Shown here: positions 1-9,349 of the stretch, one piece after another | Numbering within the stretch: position 1 is the first letter of the stretch | Layout: every line of letters begins with the position of its first letter | DNA from: Halomonas jincaotanensis | GTDB lineage: Bacteria > Pseudomonadota > Gammaproteobacteria > Pseudomonadales > Halomonadaceae | Reading direction: 5' to 3' | Length of the DNA: 36,512 nt | Assembly (NCBI RefSeq): GCF_018448785.1 | Contig: NZ_JAHCLU010000017.1 | Coordinates: forward strand, 1 to 36,512 | The notes under the pieces: generated by a model | Databases searched by the model: none | Told to the model about the DNA's origin: nothing | Seen by the model: only the letters and a program-made list of their open reading frames with translations | Position numbers and translations under genes: made by a program

Positions 1-75
1 ACCGGTAGTTCAGTCGGTTAGAATGCCGGCCTGTCACGCCGGAGGTCGCGGGTTCGAGTCCCGTCCGGTCCGCCA
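1..75 (+). tRNA. tRNA-Asp (anticodon GTC), first two bases outside the window
   Basis: The D arm, an anticodon arm with loop ctGTCac, the T arm (ggTTCGAgtcc) and an encoded CCA tail (73-75) are all visible. The 3' acceptor strand ccggtcc needs a 5' ggaccgg partner, and only accgg is present, so the first two bases lie before base 1. The GTC anticodon reads Asp codons. A terminator follows at once. Confidence 0.96.
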
Positions 76-89
76 TCTTGAATTCCTGA

Positions 90-117
90 CCCCGAGGTTC
101 CCTGGCCTCGGGGTTTT
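90..117 (+). terminator. Rho-independent terminator of tRNA-Asp
   Basis: A perfect 8-bp stem, ccccgagg (90-97) with cctcgggg (106-113), has an 8-nt loop and is followed by TTTT (114-117). It begins 15 bases after the tRNA CCA end and so ends the tRNA transcript. Confidence 0.9.
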
Positions 118-271
118 CGTGTGCGAAACGTTTCTCGCCTGAGTGCGCTTCGCTGGCGCTGTCCATCTGTTCTATTCCGACTATCTCTCCAAGGCCGGAC
201 CGGCCAGGCCTACCCTTGGTCATTTTTTGCGTCTCCCTGCCGACTGTCATACAGTTGTTTGAATACCGGCG

Positions 272-2308
272 ATGACGACTGCGAGGATCTCGGCCGTGAG
301 CGACACTCCCCATCTGTTTCGCCCCTTGAGGGTTGGCCCGCTGACGCTGCCCAACCGGGTGCTGATGGGCTCCATGCACACCAATCTTGAAGAGGCGCCG
401 AACGGTTTTGCACGCCTGGCGGCGTTTTATGCCGAAAGGGCCCGTGAGGGCGTGGGTCTGATCGTGACCGGAGGTATCGCGCCCAATGTCGAGGGCTCCG
501 TCTTCCAGGGGGCTGCCATGCTGACCACACGGGACGAGGCCGAGCGGCATCGCCCCGTCGTCGAGGCAGTCCATGCAGAGGGTGCCCATATCTGCCTGCA
601 GATCCTGCACGCCGGTCGTTACGCTTATTCCCCCGATCTGGTGGCACCATCGGCCATCCAGGCACCCATCAACCTCTTCATGCCTCGTGAACTTTCTACC
701 GATGAAGTGGCTCGCCAGATCGATGACTACGTGCGCTGCGCCTCCCTTGCACAGGCCGCCGGCTACGACGGTGTCGAGGTAATGGGCTCGGAGGGCTATC
801 TGATCAATCAGTTCCTGTGTCCTCGTACCAACCGCCGAACGGACCAGTGGGGAGGGTGTCTCGAGAACCGCCTGCGCTTAGCCGTCGAGATCGTTAGGCG
901 AATCCGTCAAGCAGTGGGGAGCGACTTCCTGCTCATCTTCCGCTTGTCGATGATCGATCTGGTGGAAGAGGGCGGCACTTGGGACGAGGTCGTGGCACTA
1001 GGTCGTGCCATCGAGGCGGCTGGCGCCGATGTCATCAATACCGGCATCGGCTGGCATGAGGCCCGCGTGCCGACCATCGTCACCAGCGTGCCGCGTGCCG
1101 CCTTCACCGAGGTGTCACGGCGTATGCGGGCGGAGGTGACAATACCGTTGATTACCACCAATCGCATCAACATGCCCGAGGTGGCCGAGAGGGTGCTCGC
1201 CGAGGGGCACGCCGACATGGTGTCCATGGCGCGTCCCTTTCTCGCGGACCCGGCCTGGATCCGCAAGGCGGCCGCCGGTCGCGACGACGAGATCAACACC
1301 TGTATCGCCTGCAACCAGGCCTGCCTGGATCATACCTTCCAGGGACTGCTGACCTCTTGCCTGGTTAATCCGCGCGCCTGCCACGAGACCGAGCTGCTTA
1401 TCGAGGCAACTGAAACAGTTCGCGACATCGCCGTTGTCGGCGGTGGTCCGGCGGGGATGGCGGCGGCGTTGACGGCGGCACAGCGCGGTCATCGCGTTAC
1501 GCTTTTCGAGCGCGGCTCCGCGCTGGGCGGGCAGTTCAACTACGCGCGACGCATTCCCGGCAAGGAAGAGTTTGCCGAGACATTGCGTTATTACCGGGTC
1601 ATGCTGGAAAAACACGGCGTGGTAATTAAGCTCGACCGCGAAGCAACGATGGACACGCTGCGCGGATTCGATGCCGTGGTGCTGGCCAGTGGCGTGCGAC
1701 CGCGTCCCCTGACCATTCCCGGGATCGAACATTCCTCGGTGATCAGTTATCCCGAGGCCATCACCCACCCCGAGAGAGTGGGCAGGCGGGTCGCGATTAT
1801 CGGGGCAGGGGGGGTCGGCTTCGATGTCGCTGAATTACTGAGTCACTCTGGCCAGCCCAGCCTGGATGCAGCGGCCTGGCGTGCCGAATGGGGCGTGGAT
1901 ATTACCGTGGCCGAGCAAGGTGGCCTTGCGACGCCGGTTTCCCCGCCGATTGGCCGCCAGGTCATGTTGTTGCAGCGCAAGTCCAGCAAGCCTGGCAAGG
2001 GGTTGGGCAAGACGACAGGCTGGGTCCATCGCGCCTCGCTCAGGCAGCATGGCGTGGAGACACTCACCGGCTGCGAGTATCTGCGAATTGACGACGAGGG
2101 CTTGCATATACGCCTCGAGGGCGAATCGCGATGCCTTGACGTGGACAGCATCGTGATCTGTGCTGGGCAGGAACCGGTGCGCGAACTCTTCATGCCATTG
2201 CAGGCAGCCGGCGTGGTGGTGCACCTGATCGGCGGTGCCGAAAAAGCCGCCGAGCTCGACGCCAAGCGCGCCATCGATCAGGGGACGCGGCTCGCATCGT
2301 CGTTATAA
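272..2308 (+). CDS. fadH: 2,4-dienoyl-CoA reductase (NADPH), FadH
   Basis: Reduces 2,4-dienoyl-CoA to an enoyl-CoA during beta-oxidation of unsaturated fatty acids; a cytosolic FMN/FAD/4Fe-4S enzyme. The N-terminal ~340 residues are an Old Yellow Enzyme-type TIM barrel (NRVLMGSMHT; YLINQFLCPRTNRR; a Tyr in EGYLINQ and a His in GIGWHE in the expected catalytic places). The Fe-S cysteines are C344, C347, C351 and C363, with the same 3/4/12 spacing as the E. coli enzyme. An FAD/NAD(P) fold follows (VVGGGPAGM near residue 390; IIGAGGVGFD near 510). The length matches the ~672-aa family. The start is uncertain: ATG 272 has no clear Shine-Dalgarno, whereas in-frame GTG 296 has GAGG at 283-286 and would give 670 aa beginning near SDTPHLFRPL, closer to E. 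coli. Confidence 0.95.
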   Translation: MTTARISAVSDTPHLFRPLRVGPLTLPNRVLMGSMHTNLEEAPNGFARLAAFYAERAREGVGLIVTGGIAPNVEGSVFQGAAMLTTRDEAERHRPVVEAVHAEGAHICLQILHAGRYAYSPDLVAPSAIQAPINLFMPRELSTDEVARQIDDYVRCASLAQAAGYDGVEVMGSEGYLINQFLCPRTNRRTDQWGGCLENRLRLAVEIVRRIRQAVGSDFLLIFRLSMIDLVEEGGTWDEVVALGRAIEAAGADVINTGIGWHEARVPTIVTSVPRAAFTEVSRRMRAEVTIPLITTNRINMPEVAERVLAEGHADMVSMARPFLADPAWIRKAAAGRDDEINTCIACNQACLDHTFQGLLTSCLVNPRACHETELLIEATETVRDIAVVGGGPAGMAAALTAAQRGHRVTLFERGSALGGQFNYARRIPGKEEFAETLRYYRVMLEKHGVVIKLDREATMDTLRGFDAVVLASGVRPRPLTIPGIEHSSVISYPEAITHPERVGRRVAIIGAGGVGFDVAELLSHSGQPSLDAAAWRAEWGVDITVAEQGGLATPVSPPIGRQVMLLQRKSSKPGKGLGKTTGWVHRASLRQHGVETLTGCEYLRIDDEGLHIRLEGESRCLDVDSIVICAGQEPVRELFMPLQAAGVVVHLIGGAEKAAELDAKRAIDQGTRLASSL

Positions 2309-2471
2309 CATCGCCTATCTTCTGGCACGTCATGTGGCGCTAGCGTCCTTGTAGCGTTTAACACTGCACAGTTTTTCCATGAACTGCCTGTGCACACTCG
2401 GGTTCTCACCAGTGAGGGCTCGTGCGTTGATTTGCTCGGCAACCCCTTATCCGCTGATGCTGTCTACGCTG

Positions 2472-2504
2472 TTGAGACCCCACCGCGATTGATCCCTATA
2501 CAAT
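2472..2504 (+). promoter_or_regulatory. Candidate promoter of prkA-yeaH-spoVR
   Basis: A TTGAGA box (2472-2477) is followed after 19 bp by CTATACAAT (2496-2504), 38 bases before the prkA ATG. The C before TATACA is a feature favoured by RpoS promoters, and yeaGH is RpoS-dependent in E. coli. Assignment to sigma-S or sigma-70 is inference. The rest of the 233-bp gap after fadH shows only short imperfect inverted repeats. Confidence 0.42.
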
Positions 2505-2541
2505 GGGGAGGTCGGGGGAAATGGGCATACAGGAGGTATCG

Positions 2542-4464
2542 ATGAGCATCTTCGATCATGTGCAGAACCGCTTCGCTCGTGTTCAGCAGGAAGAAATGAG
2601 CCTGCAGGAATATCTGGAACTCTGTCGCCAGGAGCCAGTGGCTTACGCCAGCGCGGCCGAGCGGATGCTGGAGGCCATCGGCGAGCCCGAAGTGATCGAT
2701 ACCGCGAAGGATTCGCGGTTGTCGCGGATATTTTCCAACAAGGTGATTCGCCGCTATCCGGCATTCGCCGAATTCTACGGCATGGAAGAGGCGATCGAGC
2801 AGATCGTGGCCTATTTCCGTCATGCCGCCCAAGGGCTCGAGGAGCGTAAGCAGATTCTTTACCTGCTTGGGCCGGTAGGCGGCGGCAAGTCGTCGCTTGC
2901 GGAGCGCCTCAAGCTTCTTATGGAGCATGTGCCGTTCTATGCCATCAAGGGGTCACCGGTCTACGAGTCTCCGCTGGGTCTTTTTTCACCCGAAGAGGAC
3001 GGCGAGCTGCTCGAGAAGGAATACGGCATCCCCGCGCGTTATATGAAGAGCGTGATGTCGCCCTGGGCGGCCAAGCGCCTCAAGGAATACGGTGGCGACG
3101 TGGCAAAGTTTCGGGTGGTGCGTCTGTATCCGTCGCGGCTGAATCAGATCGCCATCTCCAAGACTGAGCCCGGAGACGAGAACAACCAGGACATTTCCTC
3201 CCTGGTGGGTAAGGTCGACATCCGCCAACTGGAACTCTATTCGCAGGATGACCCCGATGCCTACAGCTTCTCGGGAGGACTGTGTCGAGCCAACCAGGGC
3301 CTGATGGAGTTCGTCGAGATGTTCAAGGCGCCGATCAAGGTGCTGCATCCCCTCTTGACCGCGACTCAGGAGGGCAACTACAACCCGACCGAGGGCATGG
3401 GGGCAATTCCCTTCGACGGCATCGTCCTGGCCCATTCCAATGAAAGCGAATGGCAAACCTTTCGCAACAATCGCAATAACGAGGCCTTTCTCGATCGTGT
3501 CTACATGGTCAAGGTGCCCTACTGCCTGAGGGTCACCGAGGAGATCAACATCTACAGGAAGCTCCTCGAGCACTCGTCGCTGGCCGAGGCACCCTGTGCC
3601 CCGGACACTCTGCGCATGCTGGCGCAGTTCTCGGTACTCTCGCGACTCAAGGAACCCGAGAACTCGAGTATCTATTCCAAGATGCGTGTCTACGACGGCG
3701 AGAATCTCAAGGACACCGACCCCAAGGCCAAGTCGATACAGGAATATCGTGACGCCGCCGGGGTCGACGAGGGCATGGATGGCCTCTCCACGCGTTTTGC
3801 CTTCAAGATTCTCTCCAAGGTATTCAACTTCGACAATCATGAGATTGCCGCCAACCCGGTACACCTCTTGTATGTGCTCGAACAGCGCCTCGAGCAGGAG
3901 CAGCTGCCGCGCGAGACCTTCGAGCGCTATCTGCGCTTCATCAAGGAGTTTCTGGCGCCGCGCTATGTGGATTTCATCGGCAAGGAAATCCAGACGGCCT
4001 ATCTGGAGTCCTATTCCGAATATGGCCAGAACATCTTCGATCGCTACGTCACCTACGCGGACTTCTGGATTCAGGATCAAGAATACCGCGATCCTGAAAC
4101 CGGCGAGTTCCTCAACCGTCAGTCACTTAACGAGGAACTGGAGAAGATCGAGAAGCCGGCAGGGATTTCCAACCCCAAGGATTTCCGCCACGAGGTGGTT
4201 AACTTTGTGTTGCGGGCACGTGCCCAGAACAATGGCATGAATCCCAGTTGGCAGTCCTACGAGAAGCTGCGCGGCGTTATCGAACACAAGATGTTTGCCA
4301 ATACCGAGGAACTGTTGCCGGTCATTTCCTTCAACGCCAAGGCCTCGGCATCCGACCAGCGCAAGCATGAGGACTTCGTGGCGCGAATGGTGGATCGAGG
4401 GTATACCGAGAAACAGGTACGCCTGCTTTCCGAGTGGTACCTGCGAGTCCGCAAATCGCAATGA
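2542..4464 (+). CDS. prkA: PrkA/YeaG serine protein kinase (AAA+)
   Basis: A 640-aa cytosolic protein very similar to E. coli YeaG, which acts in nitrogen-starvation and stationary-phase stress. The PrkA AAA domain comes first, with Walker [10 protein letters not shown] at residues 110-118 (K116); the C-terminal PrkA kinase-like region includes the conserved stretches [17 protein letters not shown] and [12 protein letters not shown]. The start is ATG 2542 because a perfect AGGAGG lies at 2531-2536 and MSIFDH aligns with the E. coli N terminus; an upstream in-frame start at 2503 has no such support. First gene of a prkA-yeaH-spoVR operon, with only 31 bp before yeaH. Whether it mainly phosphorylates proteins or acts as an AAA+ protease is unsettled for the family. 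Confidence 0.96.
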   Translation: MSIFDHVQNRFARVQQEEMSLQEYLELCRQEPVAYASAAERMLEAIGEPEVIDTAKDSRLSRIFSNKVIRRYPAFAEFYGMEEAIEQIVAYFRHAAQGLEERKQILYLLGPVGGGKSSLAERLKLLMEHVPFYAIKGSPVYESPLGLFSPEEDGELLEKEYGIPARYMKSVMSPWAAKRLKEYGGDVAKFRVVRLYPSRLNQIAISKTEPGDENNQDISSLVGKVDIRQLELYSQDDPDAYSFSGGLCRANQGLMEFVEMFKAPIKVLHPLLTATQEGNYNPTEGMGAIPFDGIVLAHSNESEWQTFRNNRNNEAFLDRVYMVKVPYCLRVTEEINIYRKLLEHSSLAEAPCAPDTLRMLAQFSVLSRLKEPENSSIYSKMRVYDGENLKDTDPKAKSIQEYRDAAGVDEGMDGLSTRFAFKILSKVFNFDNHEIAANPVHLLYVLEQRLEQEQLPRETFERYLRFIKEFLAPRYVDFIGKEIQTAYLESYSEYGQNIFDRYVTYADFWIQDQEYRDPETGEFLNRQSLNEELEKIEKPAGISNPKDFRHEVVNFVLRARAQNNGMNPSWQSYEKLRGVIEHKMFANTEELLPVISFNAKASASDQRKHEDFVARMVDRGYTEKQVRLLSEWYLRVRKSQ

Positions 4465-4495
4465 TCAGGCGACGACCACCGGCAGGGAGGTCTGC

Positions 4496-5779
4496 ATGAG
4501 CTATTTCATCGATCGACGCGCCAATGCCAAGCACAAGAGTGCTGTCAATCGCCAGCGCTTTCTCGATCGCTACCGAAAGCATATCAAGCGATCGGTCGAG
4601 GAGGCAGTCAATCGACGCTCCATCACCGACATGGAGCGTGGCGAAAAGGTGTCGATTCCGGCCCGTGACATCTCCGAGCCGGTCTTCCAGCATGGCTCGG
4701 GTGGCAAGCGTACCGTCGTCACTCCTGGTAACCGTGAGTTCACCGAGGGTGACCGGCTGCGCCGCCCCGGTGGGGGCGGCGGTGGCGGGGCAGGTGAGGG
4801 GAGCGCCTCCAATCAGGGTGAGGGAGTGGATGAGTTCGCCTTCACGCTGAGTCGCGAGGAGTTTCTCGACTTCGTCTTCGATGGGTTGGAGTTGCCTCAT
4901 CTGGAACGCAAGGCGCTGGTCGATCTCGATGAGGTGAGGCCGGTTCGGGCAGGCATTTCCCGTCAAGGGGTGCCGGCTCGCATGAATATCGTGCGTTCGA
5001 TGCGTGAGGCGCATGCACGGCGAATTGCCATGCGGGCCCCCATTCGACGAGCGCTGCGCGAAGCGAATGAGGCCCTTGAAGCCGAGGAGCGCAAGGATCC
5101 GGTGCTGCGTAACCCTGCACGTATCAGCGAACTCAAGGAGGAGATTGCGCGTCTCGAGAAGCGAATGGAAGCTGTGCCTTTCATCGATACCTACGACCTG
5201 CGCTACAACAATCTGACCAATCAGCCACAGCCTTCTAGCAAGGCGGTGATGTTCTGCGTGATGGATGTCTCGGGCTCGATGACCCAGTCACACAAGGACA
5301 TCGCCAAGCGATTCTTCCTGCTGCTCTATCTGTTTCTGGAGCGTAATTACGAGAAGGTCGAACTGGTGTTCGTGCGCCACCATACGGCGGCCAAGGAGGT
5401 CGACGAAGAGGAATTCTTCTATTCGCGCGAAACCGGCGGCACCATCGTGTCCAGTGCCCTGACGCTGGTCGACGAGATCATCGCCGACCGTTACCCACCG
5501 GGGCAGTGGAATCTTTACGTTGCCCAGGCATCGGATGGCGACAACTGGGACGACGATTCCGCTACCTGCCGGGATCTGCTGGTCGAGCGCTTGATGTCAC
5601 GCCTGCAGTATTTCACCTATGTGGAAATTACGCCCCATGCCCACCAAGCTTTATGGGAGGAATACCAGAACGTGGCCGCCGAGTTTCCGGCGCGCTTTGC
5701 CATGCGCCAGATCGTCGAGGCCGGTGATATCTACCCGGTGTTCCGAGAGTTGTTCAAGCGCCGCGTCGCCAGCCCTTGA
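4496..5779 (+). CDS. yeaH: YeaH/UPF0229 family protein with VWA-like domain
   Basis: 427 aa, the same length as E. coli YeaH. A basic N-terminal half includes a polyglycine run (residues 92-98) and a helical, charged segment (~165-225); the C-terminal half is a von Willebrand A-like fold with MIDAS motif D257-x-S259-x-S261 and later GGT and SDGDN elements. Start ATG 4496 has GGGAGG just upstream; a longer reading from 4295 overlaps prkA and is rejected. It is the usual partner of PrkA, in the same way that VWA proteins partner MoxR-type AAA+ ATPases, so an adaptor role to the kinase is a reasonable inference. The biochemical function is unknown. Confidence 0.94.
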   Translation: MSYFIDRRANAKHKSAVNRQRFLDRYRKHIKRSVEEAVNRRSITDMERGEKVSIPARDISEPVFQHGSGGKRTVVTPGNREFTEGDRLRRPGGGGGGGAGEGSASNQGEGVDEFAFTLSREEFLDFVFDGLELPHLERKALVDLDEVRPVRAGISRQGVPARMNIVRSMREAHARRIAMRAPIRRALREANEALEAEERKDPVLRNPARISELKEEIARLEKRMEAVPFIDTYDLRYNNLTNQPQPSSKAVMFCVMDVSGSMTQSHKDIAKRFFLLLYLFLERNYEKVELVFVRHHTAAKEVDEEEFFYSRETGGTIVSSALTLVDEIIADRYPPGQWNLYVAQASDGDNWDDDSATCRDLLVERLMSRLQYFTYVEITPHAHQALWEEYQNVAAEFPARFAMRQIVEAGDIYPVFRELFKRRVASP

Positions 5780-5809
5780 CAACGAGGGCAAGCGACCAAG
5801 GAGGCATTG

Positions 5810-7360
5810 ATGACCCGACGCAAGCCAATCGCCACGGGCTCCGACTGGAATTTTGCCATTCTCACCGAGTTCGAGGATGAGATCGCCCGTCTCGCCGACG
5901 AGTATCGACTGGACACCTACCCCAATCAGATCGAGATCATCACCACCGAACAGATGATGGATGCCTACGCCAGTGTGGGCATGCCGGTGGGTTACTCCCA
6001 CTGGTCCTTCGGTAAGCAATTCCTTGCTGTGGAACAGGCCTACCGCCGTGGGCAGATGGGCCTGGCCTACGAGTTGGTCATCAATTCAGACCCCTGCATT
6101 GCCTACCTGATGGAGGAAAACACCCTGATGATGCAGGTGCTGGTGATGGCCCACGCCTGCTACGGCCACAACTCCTTCTTCAAGGGCAACTATCTGTTTC
6201 GCACCTGGACCGACGCCTCCTCGATCATCGATTACCTGGTATTTGCCCGCAAGTACATCGCCGAGTGCGAGGAGCGCCACGGCGTCACGGCCGTCGAGCA
6301 ACTGCTCGACGCCTGCCACGCGTTGCAGAATTACGGGGTCGACCGCTACAAGCGGCCTTCGCCGATCTCGGCCGCCGAGGAGTCGCAGCGACAGGAGGAG
6401 CGTGAGGCGTATCTGCAAGCCCAGGTCAACACCCTGTGGCGCACCATTCCCACGTCCTCGGCATCGGAGATCCTGGCCGCCGGCCGGGGTGAGGAAGATC
6501 CGCTGGGCCTCCATGACGGAGGGCGCTATCCCGTCGAGCCTCAAGAAAACTTGCTCTATTTCATCGAGAAGAATGCACCATTGCTGGCGCCCTGGCAGCG
6601 CGAGGTCGTGCGTATCGTGCGCAAGCTCGCCCAGTATTTCTACCCGCAGCGCCAGACACAGGTAATGAACGAAGGCTGGGCGACCTTCTGGCATTACACC
6701 CTCATGAACCGGCTCTTCGATGAAGGGCTGGTCGATGAAGGATTGATCCTGGAGTTTCTGCAGTCACATACCGCGGTGGTCAACCAGCCTGCCTTCGATA
6801 GCCCCTACTTCAGCGGTATCAACCCCTACGCGCTGGGATTCGCGATTTTCACCGACCTCAAGCGGGTCTGCCAATCGCCTACCGACGAGGATCGGGAATG
6901 GTTTCCCGACATCGCTGGCAGCGATTGGCGGGAGACGCTGGAATTCGCCATGCGCAACTTCAAGGATGAGTCTTTCATTCAGCAGTTCTTGTCGCCCCGC
7001 GTCATTCGCGACCTCAAACTGTTCATGGTGGTCGACGACGACCAGGAGGAAATGCTCGAGGTCGCGGCGATTCACGACGAGCGTGGCTACCGACGCGTGC
7101 GTGAGGCGCTCGCCACGCAATATGCCCTTTCGGTGCGCGAGCCAAATATCCAGATCTATTCGGCAGATATCCGCGGGGATCGCTCACTCACGCTGCGTCA
7201 TGTCCAGGACAGTCGCCGACCGCTGGCCCGTAGCGTGTACCCGGTGATACGACACCTGCATCAGCTCTGGGGATTCCCGGTCAGGCTGGAGTCGCTAGAG
7301 AGCGACGAAGTGGTAAGGCGCTATCAGTGGCCCCTTCCCGACGAGATCAAGCAGGAATAA
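5810..7360 (+). CDS. ycgB: SpoVR family protein (YcgB)
   Basis: 516 aa, close to the ~510 aa of E. coli YcgB. Soluble, with no signal peptide or membrane span. Typical SpoVR stretches are visible: GMPVGYSHWSFGKQF near residues 60-75, MMQVLVMAHACYGHNSFFK, MNEGWATFWHYT and NPYALGF. The start is ATG 5810, behind AAGGAGG at 5798-5804; the TTG three bases earlier is less likely. The gap to yeaH is 30 bp. In Bacillus, SpoVR is needed for spore cortex formation; in non-sporing proteobacteria it travels with PrkA/YeaH and its molecular role is unknown. The HxxxH-like and NEGxA motifs hint at metal binding, which is inference. Confidence 0.95.
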   Translation: MTRRKPIATGSDWNFAILTEFEDEIARLADEYRLDTYPNQIEIITTEQMMDAYASVGMPVGYSHWSFGKQFLAVEQAYRRGQMGLAYELVINSDPCIAYLMEENTLMMQVLVMAHACYGHNSFFKGNYLFRTWTDASSIIDYLVFARKYIAECEERHGVTAVEQLLDACHALQNYGVDRYKRPSPISAAEESQRQEEREAYLQAQVNTLWRTIPTSSASEILAAGRGEEDPLGLHDGGRYPVEPQENLLYFIEKNAPLLAPWQREVVRIVRKLAQYFYPQRQTQVMNEGWATFWHYTLMNRLFDEGLVDEGLILEFLQSHTAVVNQPAFDSPYFSGINPYALGFAIFTDLKRVCQSPTDEDREWFPDIAGSDWRETLEFAMRNFKDESFIQQFLSPRVIRDLKLFMVVDDDQEEMLEVAAIHDERGYRRVREALATQYALSVREPNIQIYSADIRGDRSLTLRHVQDSRRPLARSVYPVIRHLHQLWGFPVRLESLESDEVVRRYQWPLPDEIKQE

Positions 7361-7417
7361 GCCCACTCTGGGCGGGCCCGTCGGGTCAAGGCAGCCGAAC
7401 GGGGCATATGCGCGAGA

Positions 7418-7455
7418 CCACGACACCCGCGCCATCGGCGCGGGTGTCGTGGTTT
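7418..7455. terminator. Strong shared terminator between spoVR and the HiPIP gene
   Basis: A perfect 16-bp GC-rich stem (7418-7433 with 7437-7452) has an ATC triloop and is followed on the plus strand by TTT. It sits 57 bases after the spoVR stop and 26 bases before the end of the convergent minus-strand gene. The U-tract is short on the plus strand and absent on the minus strand, so termination is surest for spoVR. Confidence 0.8.
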
Positions 7456-7477
7456 GCGTACTGTCAGTCGCGAGCGT

Positions 7478-7792
7478 TCAGCCGGCGGCTGTCCAGGACT
7501 GGCACCAGCCCTTGGGCTCAACACTATGTTGCGGGAATAGCTGGCAGCCTTCGGTATCCGGTTGCCAGAACATGCAGTTATCGCATACCTCGCCTTCCTC
7601 GTAGGCGGGGTGATCGCTGGCGTCCTCGGCAGCTTCGACGTAGTTGAGCGCCTGAGCCTGATCCGATTCAGGATCGAGTCGAGGCAGCTCCTGGGCAAAC
7701 GCAGTCTTGGATATGATGCCTGCGCCTAGCGGTAGGGCGGCGAGGCCCAGCAAGCTATTGCGCATGAAATCACGCCGGCTATTATCAGCCAT
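7478..7792 (-). CDS. High-potential iron-sulfur protein (HiPIP), Tat-exported
   Basis: 104 aa. A twin-arginine signal peptide (S5-R6-R7-D-F-M, hydrophobic to residue ~28, predicted cleavage after AFA at residue 33) leads to a ~71-aa mature periplasmic protein. Four cysteines, C70, C73, C83 and C97, have the HiPIP pattern C-x2-C-x9-C-x13-C and sit among aromatic residues (F75, W76, F86, W96, W100) that would shield a 4Fe-4S cube. HiPIPs are soluble periplasmic electron carriers, found in photosynthetic bacteria and in some halophiles. Start ATG 7792 has GAGGAGA upstream. The Fe-S cluster is presumably assembled before Tat export. The electron donor and acceptor cannot be told from this window. 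Confidence 0.9.
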   Translation of the reverse strand: MADNSRRDFMRNSLLGLAALPLGAGIISKTAFAQELPRLDPESDQAQALNYVEAAEDASDHPAYEEGEVCDNCMFWQPDTEGCQLFPQHSVEPKGWCQSWTAAG

Positions 7793-8132
7793 GGTATCTC
7801 CTCATCACGGTTTGGCGACTTGCCACGGTCGGGCATGACATCTTGCCCGTATGCTTTACTGCCGGGTATCGTCTCTGCGGACGACTGCCGGCTTGCGTCC
7901 ACGGTTGAAGCGATTGTGAATGATCAATGCTTTAACGCAGACTCACTTCAGCTTAGTCGAGTGACCGCCGCTTCGCGATCTAACCTGCGCTAATGCGGCA
8001 ATCGGTCGCGATGGCCCAATTGGATCTCGCCGGCCATGGATGCCGGGCAGGGCCAGGCATTGCTATACTCGCGCCAGTGCCGGTGACGCCTTGGACGACC
8101 GTGTCCTCATTCCTGAAAAGGAGAGATGCTCA
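7793..8132. other. Intergenic region, 340 bp, between divergent HiPIP and RAM genes
   Basis: No convincing ORF lies here. It must hold the HiPIP promoter (minus) and the RAM-gene promoter (plus). On the HiPIP side there is an inverted repeat GGGCA-N8-TGCCC (7831-7848), about 40-55 bp upstream of the HiPIP start, which could be a leader hairpin or operator. The plus-strand -10 candidate is listed separately. The remaining ~200 bp show nothing I recognise. Confidence 0.5.
8062..8069 (+). promoter_or_regulatory. Extended -10 promoter element for the RAM-domain gene
   Basis: GCTATACT (8062-8069, preceded by T to give TGCTATACT) matches an extended -10 or RpoS-type -10. No good -35 box exists 16-18 bp upstream (sequence near tgccgg), as is normal for extended -10 promoters. 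It lies 64 bases before the gene. Confidence 0.5.
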
Positions 8133-8408
8133 ATGCAGAATGCCGTAATACTGATTAATACTGACAAGGGGCAGGTCAAGGCGGTCGCCGAACGCCTTGC
8201 CGATGTCGAGGGAATCAGCGAAGTCTATTCCACCTGTGGGCGCTATGACCTAGTGGCGATTGCCCGCACCCGCGACTTCGAGAGCCTGGCGGATCTGGTC
8301 ACCGAGCGACTCAACACCGTCGAAGGCATTCGCGATACCGAGACCCTCAATGCCATGCAGGTGCACTCCCGGCACGACCTGGAAACCATGTTTTCGTTAG
8401 GGTGGTAA
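8133..8408 (+). CDS. Stand-alone Lrp/AsnC ligand-binding (RAM) domain protein
   Basis: 91 aa corresponding to only the C-terminal RAM (beta-alpha-beta-beta-alpha-beta) half of Lrp/AsnC regulators: the first strand NAVILINT, the motif VYSTCGRYDLVAIA (the G-x-Y-D typical of these domains), and a last strand ending in LNAMQVHS. There is no helix-turn-helix. Start ATG 8133 follows AAAAGGAGAG. Stand-alone RAM proteins usually form dimer-based rings and bind small molecules, often amino acids; they may modulate full-length Lrp paralogues. The ligand is unknown. The downstream nuclease begins 39 bp later and may be co-transcribed. Confidence 0.88.
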   Translation: MQNAVILINTDKGQVKAVAERLADVEGISEVYSTCGRYDLVAIARTRDFESLADLVTERLNTVEGIRDTETLNAMQVHSRHDLETMFSLGW

Positions 8409-8447
8409 CCCACCGACACGATCCCTTCTGCAAGGACACGCTGACGC

Positions 8448-9293
8448 ATGACCTTTCGCTGGCGCCGCAAGGCGCGTCGTTTCGGCATTACCCTGCTGTT
8501 CGTCGTGGTGGGCTCTGGGCTCTGGTATGCCCAGGAGCGCGACTACCGCGACCGGCTCAGTTGGATGGGCGTGCCGGAGTGGCAGCAACTGACCCCTACC
8601 AGCTTTCATCGCGTGCTGCGCAATGATGGCTACTTGCTGGGCTGGTCGGACGTGCGGGTCAACGCCCTGTGGGTCAGTTACCTGCTCAATGCCGTCGAGG
8701 ACCCGCGTGCCGGGCCACGCCCCAGCTTTCGCCGCGACTGGCGAACGCTTTGGCCCGTGGGCACTGACAGCTACGCCGGCAGCGGCTACGACCGGGGTCA
8801 TCTGGCACCGAATTACGCCATTGCCGCGGTGCATGGCGCCGATGCACAAGAGCAGACTTTCCTGATGAGCAACATGGTGCCCCAGCGGCCCGATCTGAAT
8901 CGGCGTCTCTGGCAGCGCTTGGAAGAAGTGGTGATGGATCACTTTGTTCCTCATTTCGGCATCGTTCAGGTGATTACAGGGCCAGTTTTTCCTGAACGCT
9001 TTCTTGATAACGTCACCCGGCGTGTCGGCCTGGTTGAGGTGCCACAAGCGTTCTACAAGATTCTGGTAGTGCCGGGCGAGGAGCCACGCGCGCTCGCGTT
9101 TCTCATGCCGCAAGAGGTCAGCGGCAACGAGCCGCTGGACGATTTTCTGGTCAGCATCGACGCCATCGAGGCACGTACCGGTCTGGATTTCTTTCCCGGG
9201 CTGAGTGTCGAGGCGGCCGACGCGTTGGAAGCGGAGGTGATCACGGCGGGTTGGCAACTCGATGACGTGGCTGACCTGCCGGCGCGTTTCTGA
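8448..9293 (+). CDS. DNA/RNA non-specific endonuclease, membrane-anchored (NucA/Serratia nuclease family)
   Basis: 281 aa. A short basic N terminus (MTFRWRRKARR) and one hydrophobic segment (residues 12-27) act as signal anchor or uncleaved signal, putting the domain in the periplasm or outside. The beta-beta-alpha-Me nuclease motif DRGHLAP occurs at residues 115-121, with H118 the general base; N151 (Mg ligand) and E159 follow with the 8-residue spacing seen in the Serratia enzyme, and SNMVPQ lies at 141-146. It cleaves double- and single-stranded DNA and RNA. Likely roles are nucleic-acid scavenging or defence against extracellular DNA. No immunity protein is encoded next to it, consistent with export. 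Confidence 0.92.
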   Translation: MTFRWRRKARRFGITLLFVVVGSGLWYAQERDYRDRLSWMGVPEWQQLTPTSFHRVLRNDGYLLGWSDVRVNALWVSYLLNAVEDPRAGPRPSFRRDWRTLWPVGTDSYAGSGYDRGHLAPNYAIAAVHGADAQEQTFLMSNMVPQRPDLNRRLWQRLEEVVMDHFVPHFGIVQVITGPVFPERFLDNVTRRVGLVEVPQAFYKILVVPGEEPRALAFLMPQEVSGNEPLDDFLVSIDAIEARTGLDFFPGLSVEAADALEAEVITAGWQLDDVADLPARF

Positions 9294-9349
9294 GGCGCAT
9301 CACACTATCTCATGACACTGTTTATAGTGCAGACCTATATGGCAGGCAC

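Noticed and set aside
2986..4080. Open frame of 364 codons on the minus strand opposite prkA
   Set aside because: Shadow of prkA; no family resemblance and no expression signals.
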